Source of the DNA: Verrucomicrobiota bacterium
GTDB taxonomy: Bacteria; Verrucomicrobiota; Verrucomicrobiae; Chthoniobacterales; UBA10450
Direction of reading: 5' to 3'
DNA length: 12,029 nucleotides
Assembly: GCA_003219495.1 (NCBI GenBank)
Contig: QHOZ01000072.1
Location: 1 to 12,029 of the forward strand
In this document: positions 1 to 7,375 of the stretch, piece by piece
How positions within the stretch are numbered: the stretch's first letter is position 1
How the letters are laid out: every line of letters begins with the position of its first letter
Notes under the pieces: generated by a model
Seen by the model: only the letters and a program-made list of their open reading frames with translations
Databases searched by the model: none
Told to the model about the DNA's origin: nothing
Translations under genes and position numbers: made by a program

Positions 1-1
1 G

Positions 2-487
2 AGGCTCGGAATGTTTCGTTTTCTCGCGCGAATGATCGCGAAAATCGCGAACTCGCCGGAGTGGCACTCGCTTGTTCAAAGCGGCGAAGCTTTGGACGAA
101 ACAATCCGCGGTCTTTACGCGCGTCGCCGTGCCGTCTTCGCGTGCTGCGCTTGGACCATTCTTTCCCTGATCTTGAATTCAGGTGAAGTCTACATCGCGC
201 TTTGGGCGCTGAATCTTCACGCAACGGTGGTGAACGCGATTATTTTGCAGAGCATGGCACTAACGATTCGCGCGGTCGCGTTTCCGGTGCCCGGCGGATT
301 AGGTGTGCAGGAAGGCGGCTACGTTTTAGTTGGCAATCTTCTCGGCATTCCCGGCGAAAGCGCTCTTGCTCTATCTTTGATTGCGAGAGTGCGCGAGCTC
401 GGCTTTGGAATTCCCGGCTTGATCGGCTGGCAAGTCATCGAAGGCCGCCGTTTGCTGCGGACCAACGCGGAAGTCGCCCCCTCCTGA
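2..487 (+). CDS. HpnL-like / UPF0104-type membrane protein (5' end outside window)
   Basis: This is the C-terminal part of an integral membrane protein; the frame is open to the first base of the window, so the true start lies upstream. The visible 161 residues contain hydrophobic segments around the stretch AWTILSLILNSGEVYIALWA, then a conserved block with PVPGGLGVQEGG, a further hydrophobic helix and the ending RARELGFGIPGLIGWQ-like segment (here RVRELGFGIPGLIGWQ). That PGGLGxQEG block with a terminal R-ELxxGxPGLxxWQ is typical of the lysylphosphatidylglycerol synthase transmembrane superfamily (UPF0104), and most like the HpnL branch linked to hopanoid lipid transport or synthesis. The soluble LPG synthase domain is not seen. 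Function is inferred from family only; no hopanoid genes lie in the window. Its last 169 bp overlap the end of a minus-strand kinase-like gene. The protein ending looks natural, so this gene, not its partner, appears to own the overlap. Confidence 0.8.
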   Translation, partial: RLGMFRFLARMIAKIANSPEWHSLVQSGEALDETIRGLYARRRAVFACCAWTILSLILNSGEVYIALWALNLHATVVNAIILQSMALTIRAVAFPVPGGLGVQEGGYVLVGNLLGIPGESALALSLIARVRELGFGIPGLIGWQVIEGRRLLRTNAEVAPS

Positions 488-1347
488 AGTTTCATTTTCG
501 CAATCGCGCGGCTGAGATTCGCCAGTCGTCGCTTCACTTTCGCGGGATTTGTGAAATTGGTGCGCACACCCCACCAGATCCAGGCCAGTCCGCCCGGAAG
601 ATCGAGCTGCTTGCGGAGTTGGGCGATCACTTCCGCATCGCCGTATGCTTCCAGAAAAGTTGTTCCGAACGAAATCCACTGCCGTGTTGGCAATGTTCCC
701 ACGAGATCCAAAAGGAACACGAGCAAATCGTCGGCCTGTCGCGCCGCGGTGCTCAAAGATTTTTCGTGATAGATTTCGAAATCGATCAAGCGCGCGCGAT
801 TGTTACTCGCGTCGTAGATGACGTTCGTAATGCTCGCGTCGCCGTGCGACCAGCGCCCACGAAATTCGTCGCTCCAAAATCCGTGCGCCCGCCGAAACTC
901 AGTCGCCGCTGCGCGCAACATTTTCCGAGTCAACGTACCGCGGTCCAAATGTTGCCACAAACTTTCCCCCGGCAGTTTTTCGGCAATGACTGTGCGTGGC
1001 CCGGAGGCGTAGGCGCGAAAGCGATCGCCATTTAGCATATTGTAGCAATCGACTTCCCAGCGCTGCCATTCCTGGACTTTGCTCCAGAAACGAATGGGAA
1101 TATCGGCGACGCGGAAATAAAGATTCGTGAGCTCCGCGAGTTGCTCGCTGTGAATGTTCCGCCGTTTCACTACCAGCGCCCGATTTCGCCTGACTTTCTC
1201 GGAAATCGAATTGATTGCGATTGCTTCGACCAGTCTCGTCGCGACACTCGCCAACCCCCCTTGCGGCACAATACTCGTCGCAACTGCTGCCAAACCCTCA
1301 GGCACCAGATTCTGCACCAAAGAGGCGCCGTTTTCCAAAATCCCCAT
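319..1347 (-). CDS. APH/LPS-kinase-like phosphotransferase
   Basis: A 342-residue protein with a protein-kinase-like fold. Visible landmarks, numbered from the ATG at 1347, are an ALVVKRR segment with the likely ATP-binding Lys at about 61, WEVDCYNML with a candidate helix-C Glu at about 98, the catalytic loop WSHGDASITNV (His168-Gly-Asp170, Asn175) and the metal-binding LIDFE at 187-191. HGD...N plus DFE is characteristic of aminoglycoside phosphotransferase-like and lipopolysaccharide-core kinases, and the substrate cannot be told. An LPS sugar would fit the region but is only inferred. The N-terminal 50 residues are rich in Gly, Ala and Val and not recognised. I chose ATG 1347 over a TTG at 1401 because a good Shine-Dalgarno (AGGAAAGGG) sits before it. 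The last 56 or so residues (opposite 319-487) run antisense to the membrane protein gene, are Arg/Pro/Ser rich and look unlike a fold, so the natural stop may have been lost near 490. Confidence 0.72.
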   Translation of the reverse strand: MGILENGASLVQNLVPEGLAAVATSIVPQGGLASVATRLVEAIAINSISEKVRRNRALVVKRRNIHSEQLAELTNLYFRVADIPIRFWSKVQEWQRWEVDCYNMLNGDRFRAYASGPRTVIAEKLPGESLWQHLDRGTLTRKMLRAAATEFRRAHGFWSDEFRGRWSHGDASITNVIYDASNNRARLIDFEIYHEKSLSTAARQADDLLVFLLDLVGTLPTRQWISFGTTFLEAYGDAEVIAQLRKQLDLPGGLAWIWWGVRTNFTNPAKVKRRLANLSRAIAKMKLQEGATSALVRSKRRPSMTCQPIKPGIPKPSSRTLAIKDRARALSPGMPRRLPTKT

Positions 1348-1361
1348 TTTCACCCTTTCCT
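1348..1361 (-). promoter_or_regulatory. Ribosome binding site deciding the kinase-like gene start
   Basis: Read on the minus strand, AGGAAAGGGTGAAA lies directly upstream of ATG 1347. It gives purine-rich pairing (AGGA and AAGGG) at usual spacing, whereas the alternative TTG at 1401 has no comparable site. Most other genes in the window lack such a clear site, so this one is informative. Confidence 0.6.
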
Positions 1362-1404
1362 TCGACGGCTTTGAGCGCGATGGCTTCAATCTTTCTCGCA
1401 AGCG

Positions 1405-1467
1405 TCAGACTGTAATCGTTTGTCCAACGTTCAATACGCGTAACTCAGATTTCACCCCGCGCTTTTT
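1405..1467 (-). other. Orphaned C-terminal tail of the UPF0173 gene (out of frame)
   Basis: Reading the minus strand from 1467 to the TGA at 1405-1407 gives KKRGVKSELRVLNVGQTITV. This resembles the usual last strand of UPF0173 hydrolases (basic helix end, then V-x-V-L-x-x-G-E/Q-T-I-x-V). It begins two bases after the first base of the upstream stop, so it lies in the -1 frame relative to the hydrolase. I read it as the remnant of the intact gene's 3' end. The identification comes from remembered family sequence, not an alignment. Confidence 0.7.
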
Positions 1468-2105
1468 TATGTTCCGTAATGATTTGGAATCGCGACGCGC
1501 GCCTTAACGAGCTCGACTGCGCGCGCCGCCCGCATCGGACCCATCGTGTAAAAATCTCCAATACAAACCAGCATGTAATCGATCGGTTGCTCGAGCGAAA
1601 CCAATGCCATGTCCGAAAATAAATCGGTGTCGCCCGTGTGATAAATCGCCGGCCCGTCTTTGATCGACAATACGACACCGGTTGGGGTGCCGCCGTACAC
1701 GGGCGTCTTGTCTTCGCCCGGCTTCACCGACGAGCCATGCCACGCCGGGACGAAACGCGCCGTCACTTCACCGTCGAACATTGGAATCGCGCCGCCGATT
1801 TGTCCGCCGTAATCCCCGTCGTCAGCGGGATATCCGAGCGCGTGTTGCAACGCCGCCGCGCAATCGAACGTGCAGCACAATTTCGCTTTGGTCTTTTTCG
1901 CGATCTCGACCGCATCACCCACGTGATCGAAATGGCCATGGGTCAAAACAATCGCGTCTACACGCTCGATCTTCTTCAAGATCTCTTCGCCATTCTCGTG
2001 CGCAGGATTTTTCAGCCACGGATCGATGAAGACGATCTTTCCCTTGGTAGTTACCAATTTGTAAGTCGAATGCCCGTACCAGGTGAGTTGTGTCTCGGCC
2101 ATCAT
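1467..2105 (-). CDS. UPF0173-type metal-dependent hydrolase, C-terminally truncated by frameshift/deletion
   Basis: A metallo-beta-lactamase-fold hydrolase of the UPF0173 (YtkL-like) group, of unknown physiological substrate. The 212 residues show the metal-binding THGHFDH at 55-61, PAWH with His123, YHTGDTD with His156 and Asp159, and PNHYGT at the end with His209, so all the usual metal ligands are present. Family members normally run on from HYGT through an F-P-L-x-T-G-T-P-E-like helix to a final beta strand, about 225-240 residues in all. Here a TAA follows HYGT directly, and the expected tail (KKRGVKSELRVLNVGQTITV) is found immediately downstream in the -1 frame, so some 13-15 residues of sequence appear deleted together with the frame. 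The truncated protein might still bind metal. The start is one of two adjacent ATGs (2105, 2102), and no clear Shine-Dalgarno is seen. It is divergent from the glycosylase gene across 81 bp. Confidence 0.85.
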   Translation of the reverse strand: MMAETQLTWYGHSTYKLVTTKGKIVFIDPWLKNPAHENGEEILKKIERVDAIVLTHGHFDHVGDAVEIAKKTKAKLCCTFDCAAALQHALGYPADDGDYGGQIGGAIPMFDGEVTARFVPAWHGSSVKPGEDKTPVYGGTPTGVVLSIKDGPAIYHTGDTDLFSDMALVSLEQPIDYMLVCIGDFYTMGPMRAARAVELVKARVAIPNHYGT

Positions 2106-2186
2106 TCATCAAATCGAAACCGTGTAATCGGGCAAGTGTAAGATTCGACACGCGTCGCGACGTTCTATTAAGATAGACACCTGCAA

Positions 2187-2804
2187 ATGGACAAAGCGCA
2201 TCGACATCTTGCCGCATCGGATCCGCGCATGGCGCAGCTCATCGCCTCTTCGCGCCGCTACGAATTGAAACCGAATGGATCGGTGCGTCCGTTCGATGCG
2301 CTCGCCGAATCGATCGCGTATCAACAATTGAGCGGCAAAGCGGCCGCTACGATCTGGAAACGCGTTCGTGCGATTTACGGCAAGCGCAAACATCTCGATC
2401 CGAAGCAAGTTTTGAAAACGCCGGACCGAAAACTGCGCGCGGCCGGATTGTCCGGGAGCAAAGTCGCCGCGCTGAAAGATCTCGCCGCGAAAACAATCGA
2501 CGGCACCGTGCCCACCGCGCGCGCTCTTGCGAAAATGAGCGACGAAGAAATTGTCGAGCGACTGATTCAAGTCCGCGGGATCGGCCGCTGGACCGCGGAG
2601 ATGTTATTGCTTTTCGATCTCGCTCGTCCCGACGTTTGGCCGATTCACGATTACGGCGTCCAGAAGGGGTTCGCGAAAACTTTCGGCAAAAGAAAACTGC
2701 CGACGCCGAAACAATTGTTGAAGCTTGGTAAAAAATTCGCCCCGCATCGCTCCGTCGCCGCATGGCATTTCTGGCGCGCGCTCGACAATGCCGGTCGAGC
2801 GTGA
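2187..2804 (+). CDS. alkA: DNA-3-methyladenine glycosylase II (AlkA-type, HhH-GPD family)
   Basis: A cytoplasmic base-excision repair enzyme that cleaves the N-glycosidic bond of alkylated purines such as 3-methyladenine. The 205 residues are a near-complete HhH-GPD domain: ESIAYQQLSGKAA (41-53), the helix-hairpin-helix VRGIGRWTAEM (129-139), and the catalytic-aspartate region RPDVWPIHDYGVQKG (147-161), where Asp155 aligns with the active-site Asp of E. coli AlkA (DDY). The residue before it is His where many relatives have Asp or Gly. The ending HRSVAAWHFWRALD is typical. There is no Lys in the hairpin and no iron-sulphur Cys cluster, so it is a monofunctional AlkA-like enzyme and not an endonuclease III or MutY. 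It lacks the N-terminal domain of E. coli AlkA, like many bacterial homologues of about 200 residues. It is divergent from the UPF0173 gene, and no convincing promoter or Shine-Dalgarno was found. Confidence 0.9.
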   Translation: MDKAHRHLAASDPRMAQLIASSRRYELKPNGSVRPFDALAESIAYQQLSGKAAATIWKRVRAIYGKRKHLDPKQVLKTPDRKLRAAGLSGSKVAALKDLAAKTIDGTVPTARALAKMSDEEIVERLIQVRGIGRWTAEMLLLFDLARPDVWPIHDYGVQKGFAKTFGKRKLPTPKQLLKLGKKFAPHRSVAAWHFWRALDNAGRA

Positions 2805-2843
2805 CGTTGACTTTGCCGTCGCTGCTTAATAAAACCGCGCATT

Positions 2844-3767
2844 ATGGCGATGATTCACGTTAATCGGGGCGCAACAAGTCTGGGCGCATTTGCAGAGGAG
2901 CAAGTGCGCGAAGGAATTCGGTCCGGCCGTTTTGCGGCGACGGACCTCGGTTGGAAAGAAGGAATGGCAAATTGGCAGCCGCTTTCGCAATTCGCCGAAT
3001 TTGCGGCCGACTTCAGCGCCAGCTCACAACCGGGTGCACCGACCCCGCAAACTCCAGGCGCCCAGCCTGCAACAATTGCGCCGATAGGATCGACAACCGC
3101 TCCCGCCGGAGCGCGAAGCGGTCTGCCTTGGGAACATCGCGATTCGATCGGCTTGGGTAACGCATTTGTTCAGACCGTTTCGATGATTCTCACGCGGCCG
3201 ACGGAAGCGTTCACGATTATGCGAACAGAAGGCGGATTGGGCGATGCGCTCCTGTTCGGCGTAATCGGCGGCAGCATTGGAGTTATTATTTGGACGTTAC
3301 TGTCCGCGTTAATTCATTCGCTCGGTTTGGCCGCGGCGTTGTCGCAACGAAATGCTTTGGACAGCATGCTCGGAGCAAGTGTCGGCGGCGTAATGCTGAT
3401 CGTGCGGCTGATCCTGGCTCCCATTTTCATCGCGATCGGTTTGTTCGTTTGGAGCGCGCTGGTGCACGTCTTTCTGATGATGACGGGTGGAGCAAACAAA
3501 ACCTATGAGACCAGTTTTCGCGCGCTGAGTTTCGCCTACGGCGCGACCGCACTTTTCGCGATTGTTCCGTGCTGTGGCGGATTAATCGCGCTGATCTGGG
3601 GCTTGATCGTGGATTGCATTGCGATTTCGCGCAGCCACGAGACCGACATCACGCGCGCTGTCTTGGCGGTTCTTCTGCCGATCGTCATTTGCTGCGGCGG
3701 CATTGTCATCGTCGCCCTCATGTTCGGCGTCGGCCTCGGTGCTTTGATGCAACAGAACGGCAACTAA
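2844..3767 (+). CDS. GYF_2 domain plus Yip1-like membrane protein
   Basis: A 307-residue membrane protein of unknown role. Residues 4-52 form a GYF_2 (DUF4339) domain: IHVNRGATSLGAF, then EEQVREGIRSGRF and the signature DLGWKEGMANWQPL. Such domains are thought to mediate protein contacts at the membrane. A Pro/Ala/Thr-rich linker covers about 55-100. From about 100 the sequence is Yip1-like, with roughly six hydrophobic helices near 130-160, 180-220, 228-265 and 280-303. It contains the loop TRPTEAFTIMRTEGGLGDAL that precedes the first helix, and paired Cys in helices (PCCGG, ICCGG). The first ATG (2844) and a second (2850) are both possible, and neither has a clear Shine-Dalgarno. The next gene starts three bases after the stop, so the pair is probably co-transcribed. 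Genes of this GYF_2-Yip1 layout are common in Verrucomicrobia; the function is not known to me. Confidence 0.85.
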   Translation: MAMIHVNRGATSLGAFAEEQVREGIRSGRFAATDLGWKEGMANWQPLSQFAEFAADFSASSQPGAPTPQTPGAQPATIAPIGSTTAPAGARSGLPWEHRDSIGLGNAFVQTVSMILTRPTEAFTIMRTEGGLGDALLFGVIGGSIGVIIWTLLSALIHSLGLAAALSQRNALDSMLGASVGGVMLIVRLILAPIFIAIGLFVWSALVHVFLMMTGGANKTYETSFRALSFAYGATALFAIVPCCGGLIALIWGLIVDCIAISRSHETDITRAVLAVLLPIVICCGGIVIVALMFGVGLGALMQQNGN

Positions 3768-3770
3768 GTA

Positions 3771-4196
3771 ATGCGCATTGTTCGGCGGCCGCTCGCTCCT
3801 CAAGAGATAGATCACGAGCTGATTTGGTGTTGTGTAACGTTAGTCGGGCTACTCCTGGCGGCGATTTGGTTCGCCGCCGGCTTGCCCTGGCCGCATTGCA
3901 TTTTTTTGTCGCTCACCGGCCACCCTTGTCTCACTTGCGGCGCCACTCGCTCCGCAATTGCGTTTTTCCATTTCGATTTTTGGAACGCCCTAAAATGGAA
4001 TCCACTCGTGTTCGGCGTCCTCTGTGCATTGTCGATCTTCGATGCTTATGCCGTCGCCGTTTTGGTTCTGCGCGCGCGGCGATTGCGGCTTATCCAATTC
4101 ACGCTCGGCGAAAAAAAGTTTATTCGAATCGCGGCGATCCTGCTGGTGCTCTCGAACTGGATTTATCTTTTGGCGCGACCGCGCGGTTTATTTTGA
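3771..4196 (+). CDS. DUF2752 family small membrane protein
   Basis: A 141-residue membrane protein. It shows the DUF2752 signature: a first hydrophobic helix (about 18-38), then LTGHPCLTCGATRSAIAF with Cys53-x-x-Cys56-Gly-Ala-Thr-Arg, then FWNALKWNPLVF leading into a second helix (about 78-100). A third helix lies near 120-136. The CxxCGxTR motif with a following W-NPL is the family hallmark, but no biochemical function is established. It begins three bases after the stop of the GYF_2-Yip1 gene (TAA GTA ATG), so translation is probably coupled. Its final 34 bp overlap the 3' end of the convergent pseudouridine synthase gene. Confidence 0.82.
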   Translation: MRIVRRPLAPQEIDHELIWCCVTLVGLLLAAIWFAAGLPWPHCIFLSLTGHPCLTCGATRSAIAFFHFDFWNALKWNPLVFGVLCALSIFDAYAVAVLVLRARRLRLIQFTLGEKKFIRIAAILLVLSNWIYLLARPRGLF

Positions 4197-4882
4197 GCTC
4201 CCGCCAAATTCGCGAGCTCCGATTTGGATAAGTGTCGCCAGTGGCCTCGCGGCAGATCGCCGATGCGCAGATTTCCAATTCGCATACGCACCAGCCGTTC
4301 TACTTCATAACCGACCGCGTAAAACATTCGTCGGATCTGCTGATTGATGCCTTGACGAAGCACGACGCGTAATTTGATCGGCGATATCGCGTGCAGTCTC
4401 GTGATCTGCGCGCGCCGACCATCCAGAAAAACTCCGCGCAGCAATTTTTTCCCGTTCTCCGCGGTCCACGGTCGATCCAACGTGACTTCGTATTCTTTCT
4501 CGATCTTGAATCGAGGATGCGTCAGGCGTTGGGCGAGATCGCCATCGTTCGTCAGCAGGAGCAGTCCTTCACTTTGCGCGTCGAGCCGGCCGACGTTGAA
4601 GAGCCGCGGAAATTTTGGCGGCAGCACATCAAAGATCGTGTCGCGCGCGTGCGGATCGCGGCGCGTTGAAACGAAGCCGGCCGGTTTATTAAGCGCGATC
4701 GTCAGCGGCGGTTCGCGATGAATGAGCTTGCCGTCGACTTTGACGTGATCGCGCTCGGAGGGTTGTGCGCTGAAATTTGTGCAAACGCGTCCATTGATCG
4801 TGACACGGCCGGTCGCGATGAGCTCATCGCATTTGCGGCGTGAGCCGATGCCGGCTGCGGCGAGAAAACGATTCAGACGCAT
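4163..4882 (-). CDS. rluB: RsuA/RluB-type rRNA pseudouridine synthase
   Basis: An enzyme that converts specific uridines in ribosomal RNA to pseudouridine, acting on ribosome assembly intermediates in the cytoplasm. The 239 residues comprise an N-terminal S4 RNA-binding domain (1-60: MRLNRFLAAAGIGSRRKCDE through GRVTINGRV) and a catalytic domain with LNKPAGFVST (64-73), the catalytic motif GRLDAQSEGLLLLTNDG (98-114, Asp101) and RQGINQQIRRM, followed by VERLVRMRIG. These are the standard landmarks of the RsuA/RluB/RluE/RluF group. The QGxNxQIRRM form and length favour RluB-like (23S) over RsuA, but exact site specificity is inferred. It is the last gene of the minus run, 51 bp after the small basic protein gene, which suggests a ribosome-related pair. 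No strong Shine-Dalgarno is present. Its end overlaps the DUF2752 gene by 34 bp. Confidence 0.88.
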   Translation of the reverse strand: MRLNRFLAAAGIGSRRKCDELIATGRVTINGRVCTNFSAQPSERDHVKVDGKLIHREPPLTIALNKPAGFVSTRRDPHARDTIFDVLPPKFPRLFNVGRLDAQSEGLLLLTNDGDLAQRLTHPRFKIEKEYEVTLDRPWTAENGKKLLRGVFLDGRRAQITRLHAISPIKLRVVLRQGINQQIRRMFYAVGYEVERLVRMRIGNLRIGDLPRGHWRHLSKSELANLAGAQNKPRGRAKR

Positions 4883-4933
4883 GGCTGAGTTGTTGAAAGG
4901 CAGCTCGGAGATCGCCTCAACCGCTCAACTCGC

Positions 4934-5089
4934 TTAAACGTCCGGCTTTGTCTTAGGCAGGCCGATCACTTTGCGGCCGTCTTTCCACTGGCCGCGCTTT
5001 TTCAAGAGCTCGACGCGCTCGAAACGCTTCAGAACGTTGCGCTTGGCGACGATAGTGCTGGCTCCTCTAAGACTGCGATGCTGAGACAT
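4934..5089 (-). CDS. Chlamydia/Verrucomicrobia-type small basic protein (51 aa)
   Basis: A very small, strongly basic protein, starting MSQHRSLRGASTIVAKRNVL and continuing through KRFERVELLKKRGQWKDG to a KVIGLPKTKPDV ending, with about 15 Lys/Arg in 51 residues. From memory this matches the conserved small basic protein family (TIGR04137) found in Chlamydiae and Verrucomicrobia; the pattern MSQH-SL-G, AKRNVLKRFERVELLKKRGQW and the GLPKTKP ending is distinctive. Its function is not established; charge and size suggest RNA or ribosome binding, which is inference. It lies between the membrane glycosyltransferase (64 bp upstream) and the pseudouridine synthase (51 bp downstream), all on the same strand. 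The gene is easily missed by length cut-offs and is the best taxonomic marker in the window. Confidence 0.85.
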   Translation of the reverse strand: MSQHRSLRGASTIVAKRNVLKRFERVELLKKRGQWKDGRKVIGLPKTKPDV

Positions 5090-5153
5090 AAAAGACTGAA
5101 GTGAGCGCGAACAGTAGCGCGAAGACGCGACATTTCAACCCGCAGTTCGCGGC

Positions 5154-6944
5154 TCACAATTGATTATTTAACACCACCCAAGGTCCCGTCGCCATGACTT
5201 GATGGTAAATATGAAACCGCGTCGTCAGCGTTTCCTGCCAATGCGGAACGCGCTCCTGCTTAATGATCAGGTAGATTGACTGCGGATCGCCCCAATGACG
5301 CAGGATCGCCTCTTCCTCGATCGAGATATTCGCGCTGCTGGAAATGTGCATCTCGTCATTCGTCGGCTGGTTCACGAGATAAAATTTCCGATGCAAATAG
5401 AAGAGCAGGCTGCTCGCTTCATCGAGGTCGCCTTCGTAAACCACCGCATCGTTGTCGGCAACGCGCGTTTCCAAAAAGCGCCCCGCATCGGCGAGCGAAA
5501 ATTGCGGCGACATGCGCGACATCCCGTTTGCTGCAGCGAGCGCAATTGGCACGATTGCAAGCGCGAGCACGCTCAAACACAACCGCGGCCGATCTGTCTT
5601 CGCCAAATAAATCGCGATTATCGCCGCGACCGTTAACGAGCACGCGATCGTCAGGATCATGGGACGCAGCGTTTCGAATGCAGCCGGGGCCACAACGTGA
5701 AGAGCATGACCCGCCGTCCAGCTGCTGTTCGCGCTCTCCGGATTGGCGCCGTTCATCCGACCGAGCTGGGGAAGCCAAAGAAAAAGCCCACCGGCAGCGA
5801 TTCCGATGATACCAACAATGCCGGCGCCGGCCAGCCGCTCACGTTGCGGCAATCGGTCCCACGCAGTCGCGGCGAAAATCGCGAACGCGCTCCACATGCT
5901 CATCGAATAGTAATCCTGGCGTTGGCCGATAAGCAGCAACGGAAGAAAGACGATCGCCATCCAGCACAACGCCAACGCTTCCGCGAAATCGAGCTCGTGC
6001 TGCCGAATTACTTTTCGCCACCAAAAGATCGAAGCGGGAATTATGGCGACCGACCAGGGGAACCACCAAATGATGTGCAGCCAGAGAAATTGAAATCTCG
6101 GAACGCCATTATCGTGGCCGGGAACATTCGAAAACGAACGCAAGTGACCGAGCCATTCCACGGTTATGAGCTGCTTGAGAAATCCTGGGAAATGTTTTTC
6201 GGTCGCGACGTACCACGGCGCGAGCAACGCCAGGAAAACCAAAATGAATATCGGGTGGAAAAGTTTTCGGAAACGCAGGCGCGCTTCGCGATAGAAGATC
6301 GACATCAAGACGAAGAGGCTCAGCGGATAGATCAGGCCTACTATACTTTTCGTGAGACACGCAAACGCGCAGCAGATCCAGAACGCGAGCGGCCAGACCA
6401 CACGGCCCCGGCGGCGTTGGTAGGCGGATACTCCGCAGAAAATCGCGGCGGTGATAAACATGCTGAATATCGGTTCGGGCATTATGACGCGCCCGAGAAT
6501 CGCCGGCCCGCACGAGCAGAGATAAATCAGCGCCGCAAAGAATCCCCGCCAATAGTCAGCGAGCTTTTCGCCAATGAGAAACGTCAGCGCCACGGTTGAA
6601 ATTGTCGCGAGCGCGATCGGTAAACGCGCCGCGGCGGCGTTGATCCCGAAAAGTTTGAACGAGCCGATGATGAGCCAGTAAAGCAGCGGCGGTTTCGGCA
6701 AACGCGGCAATCCATCGTTGGTCGGCCAAAGCCATTGGTGTGTTTGAATCATCTCGCGCGCGGCGCCGGCGTACTGGCCTTCAGTGTGATTATAGAGGTC
6801 GCCCCAGCCTAGCGTCGTGAGATGCAGCACGGCCGCGAGCGCGATCACGGATGCGAATAGCGCATGACGCAATCGCGGCGGCGGCAAAGCCGGTGGATCG
6901 AGCAGAGCGTCTTGAAGCGTGAACGTGCGTGCGCCGGCGGTCAT
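5154..6944 (-). CDS. ArnT/PMT-like membrane glycosyltransferase (GT39/GT83 type)
   Basis: A 596-residue polytopic membrane protein. After a short cytoplasmic N-terminus comes a first helix (27-45), then a periplasmic loop [19 protein letters not shown] (47-65), in which Glu55 sits where family members carry the acidic D-E or T-E pair, and a KPPLLYW motif (84-90). A second acidic motif RVIMPEP follows (152-158), and then many hydrophobic helices. The C-terminal 130 or so residues are a soluble periplasmic domain. This is the layout of ArnT and related dolichyl/undecaprenyl-phosphate sugar transferases, which move a sugar from a lipid carrier to lipid A, glycans or proteins outside the membrane; donor and acceptor here are unknown. 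I use ATG 6944, 11 bp after the thioesterase stop, instead of an upstream in-frame start at 7049 that would run through the thioesterase gene. Context with the LpxL-WaaF fusion favours an envelope or LPS role. Confidence 0.85.
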   Translation of the reverse strand: MTAGARTFTLQDALLDPPALPPPRLRHALFASVIALAAVLHLTTLGWGDLYNHTEGQYAGAAREMIQTHQWLWPTNDGLPRLPKPPLLYWLIIGSFKLFGINAAAARLPIALATISTVALTFLIGEKLADYWRGFFAALIYLCSCGPAILGRVIMPEPIFSMFITAAIFCGVSAYQRRRGRVVWPLAFWICCAFACLTKSIVGLIYPLSLFVLMSIFYREARLRFRKLFHPIFILVFLALLAPWYVATEKHFPGFLKQLITVEWLGHLRSFSNVPGHDNGVPRFQFLWLHIIWWFPWSVAIIPASIFWWRKVIRQHELDFAEALALCWMAIVFLPLLLIGQRQDYYSMSMWSAFAIFAATAWDRLPQRERLAGAGIVGIIGIAAGGLFLWLPQLGRMNGANPESANSSWTAGHALHVVAPAAFETLRPMILTIACSLTVAAIIAIYLAKTDRPRLCLSVLALAIVPIALAAANGMSRMSPQFSLADAGRFLETRVADNDAVVYEGDLDEASSLLFYLHRKFYLVNQPTNDEMHISSSANISIEEEAILRHWGDPQSIYLIIKQERVPHWQETLTTRFHIYHQVMATGPWVVLNNQL

Positions 6945-6955
6945 GGTCCGATTCG

Positions 6956-7375
6956 TTAGGCCGAGGTCGAGCCGTATTCTTTCCACTTGGCCGGCAATGG
7001 CAACAATTTCGCGGCGGGCATTTCGATGAGCGCCAACATTTGCCGGCAATCCGCGATGATGCTGTCATCAGACGGCCGTCGGATTTGAAACGCGCACCAG
7101 AAACGCGCACGCTGCAATTCGTCCAGCCAGCCATCGATGATCAATTTGTCGCCGAGTTTCGCCGCGCGTTTGTAGTTGATCTCTGTCCGCACGACGACTG
7201 GATAGCGTTGCGTTTGCGCCATCTCCGCCAATCGCATCCCGAGCGCCTCCGCCAATTTCGTTCGCGCGATTTCGATGAAGCGAAGATAGGCAATGTTCGA
7301 AACGACCCCGCCGCAATCGGTATCGAAAAACATTACTTCGACGTCGGTGCGGATCCGCGGCTGTTTCTCGTTCAT
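6956..7375 (-). CDS. ybgC: YbgC-like acyl-CoA thioesterase (4HBT hot-dog fold)
   Basis: A 139-residue hot-dog-fold thioesterase that hydrolyses acyl-CoA or acyl-ACP thioesters. The signature [20 protein letters not shown] (14-33) carries the catalytic Asp18 and the GGVV turn, followed by [33 protein letters not shown] is the typical second strand pair. The family usually has Y-H-x-N-Y after the GVV, and here it is S-N-I-A-Y, a modest departure. The frame extends upstream to 7474, but I take ATG 7375 because it forms an ATGA overlap with the stop of the preceding gene and gives normal family length. YbgC is more often found with Tol-Pal genes; here it is embedded in a lipid A/LPS run, where it might act on acyl donors or phospholipid precursors (inference). 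Confidence 0.85.
   Translation of the reverse strand: MNEKQPRIRTDVEVMFFDTDCGGVVSNIAYLRFIEIARTKLAEALGMRLAEMAQTQRYPVVVRTEINYKRAAKLGDKLIIDGWLDELQRARFWCAFQIRRPSDDSIIADCRQMLALIEMPAAKLLPLPAKWKEYGSTSA

Noticed and set aside
202..1035. Plus-strand open frame of 277 codons across the first two genes
   Set aside because: It is Arg/Ser rich with no recognisable motif and runs in the wrong frame or antisense to two genes with clear family signatures. It is explained by high GC content.
1462..1472. Programmed ribosomal frameshift at the A-run after HYGT in the UPF0173 gene
   Set aside because: The stop codon comes before the A-run can be read in the zero frame, and slipping would still not restore the missing block of about 13-15 residues. 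A deletion fits better.
2106..2186. Promoter pair in the 81 bp divergent gap before the glycosylase gene
   Set aside because: TAAGAT-like and TATTAA-like boxes exist near 2166-2174 but no acceptable -35 element lies at proper spacing, so the support is too weak to list.
5697..6599. Plus-strand open frame of 300 codons inside the membrane glycosyltransferase gene
   Set aside because: It is antisense to a strongly supported polytopic membrane protein, and its highly charged composition is what the complement of hydrophobic codons produces.
6945..7049. Longer N-terminus for the glycosyltransferase starting at 7049
   Set aside because: It would overlap the conserved thioesterase gene by about 90 bases and adds no family-like sequence. 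ATG 6944 follows the thioesterase stop by 11 bases.
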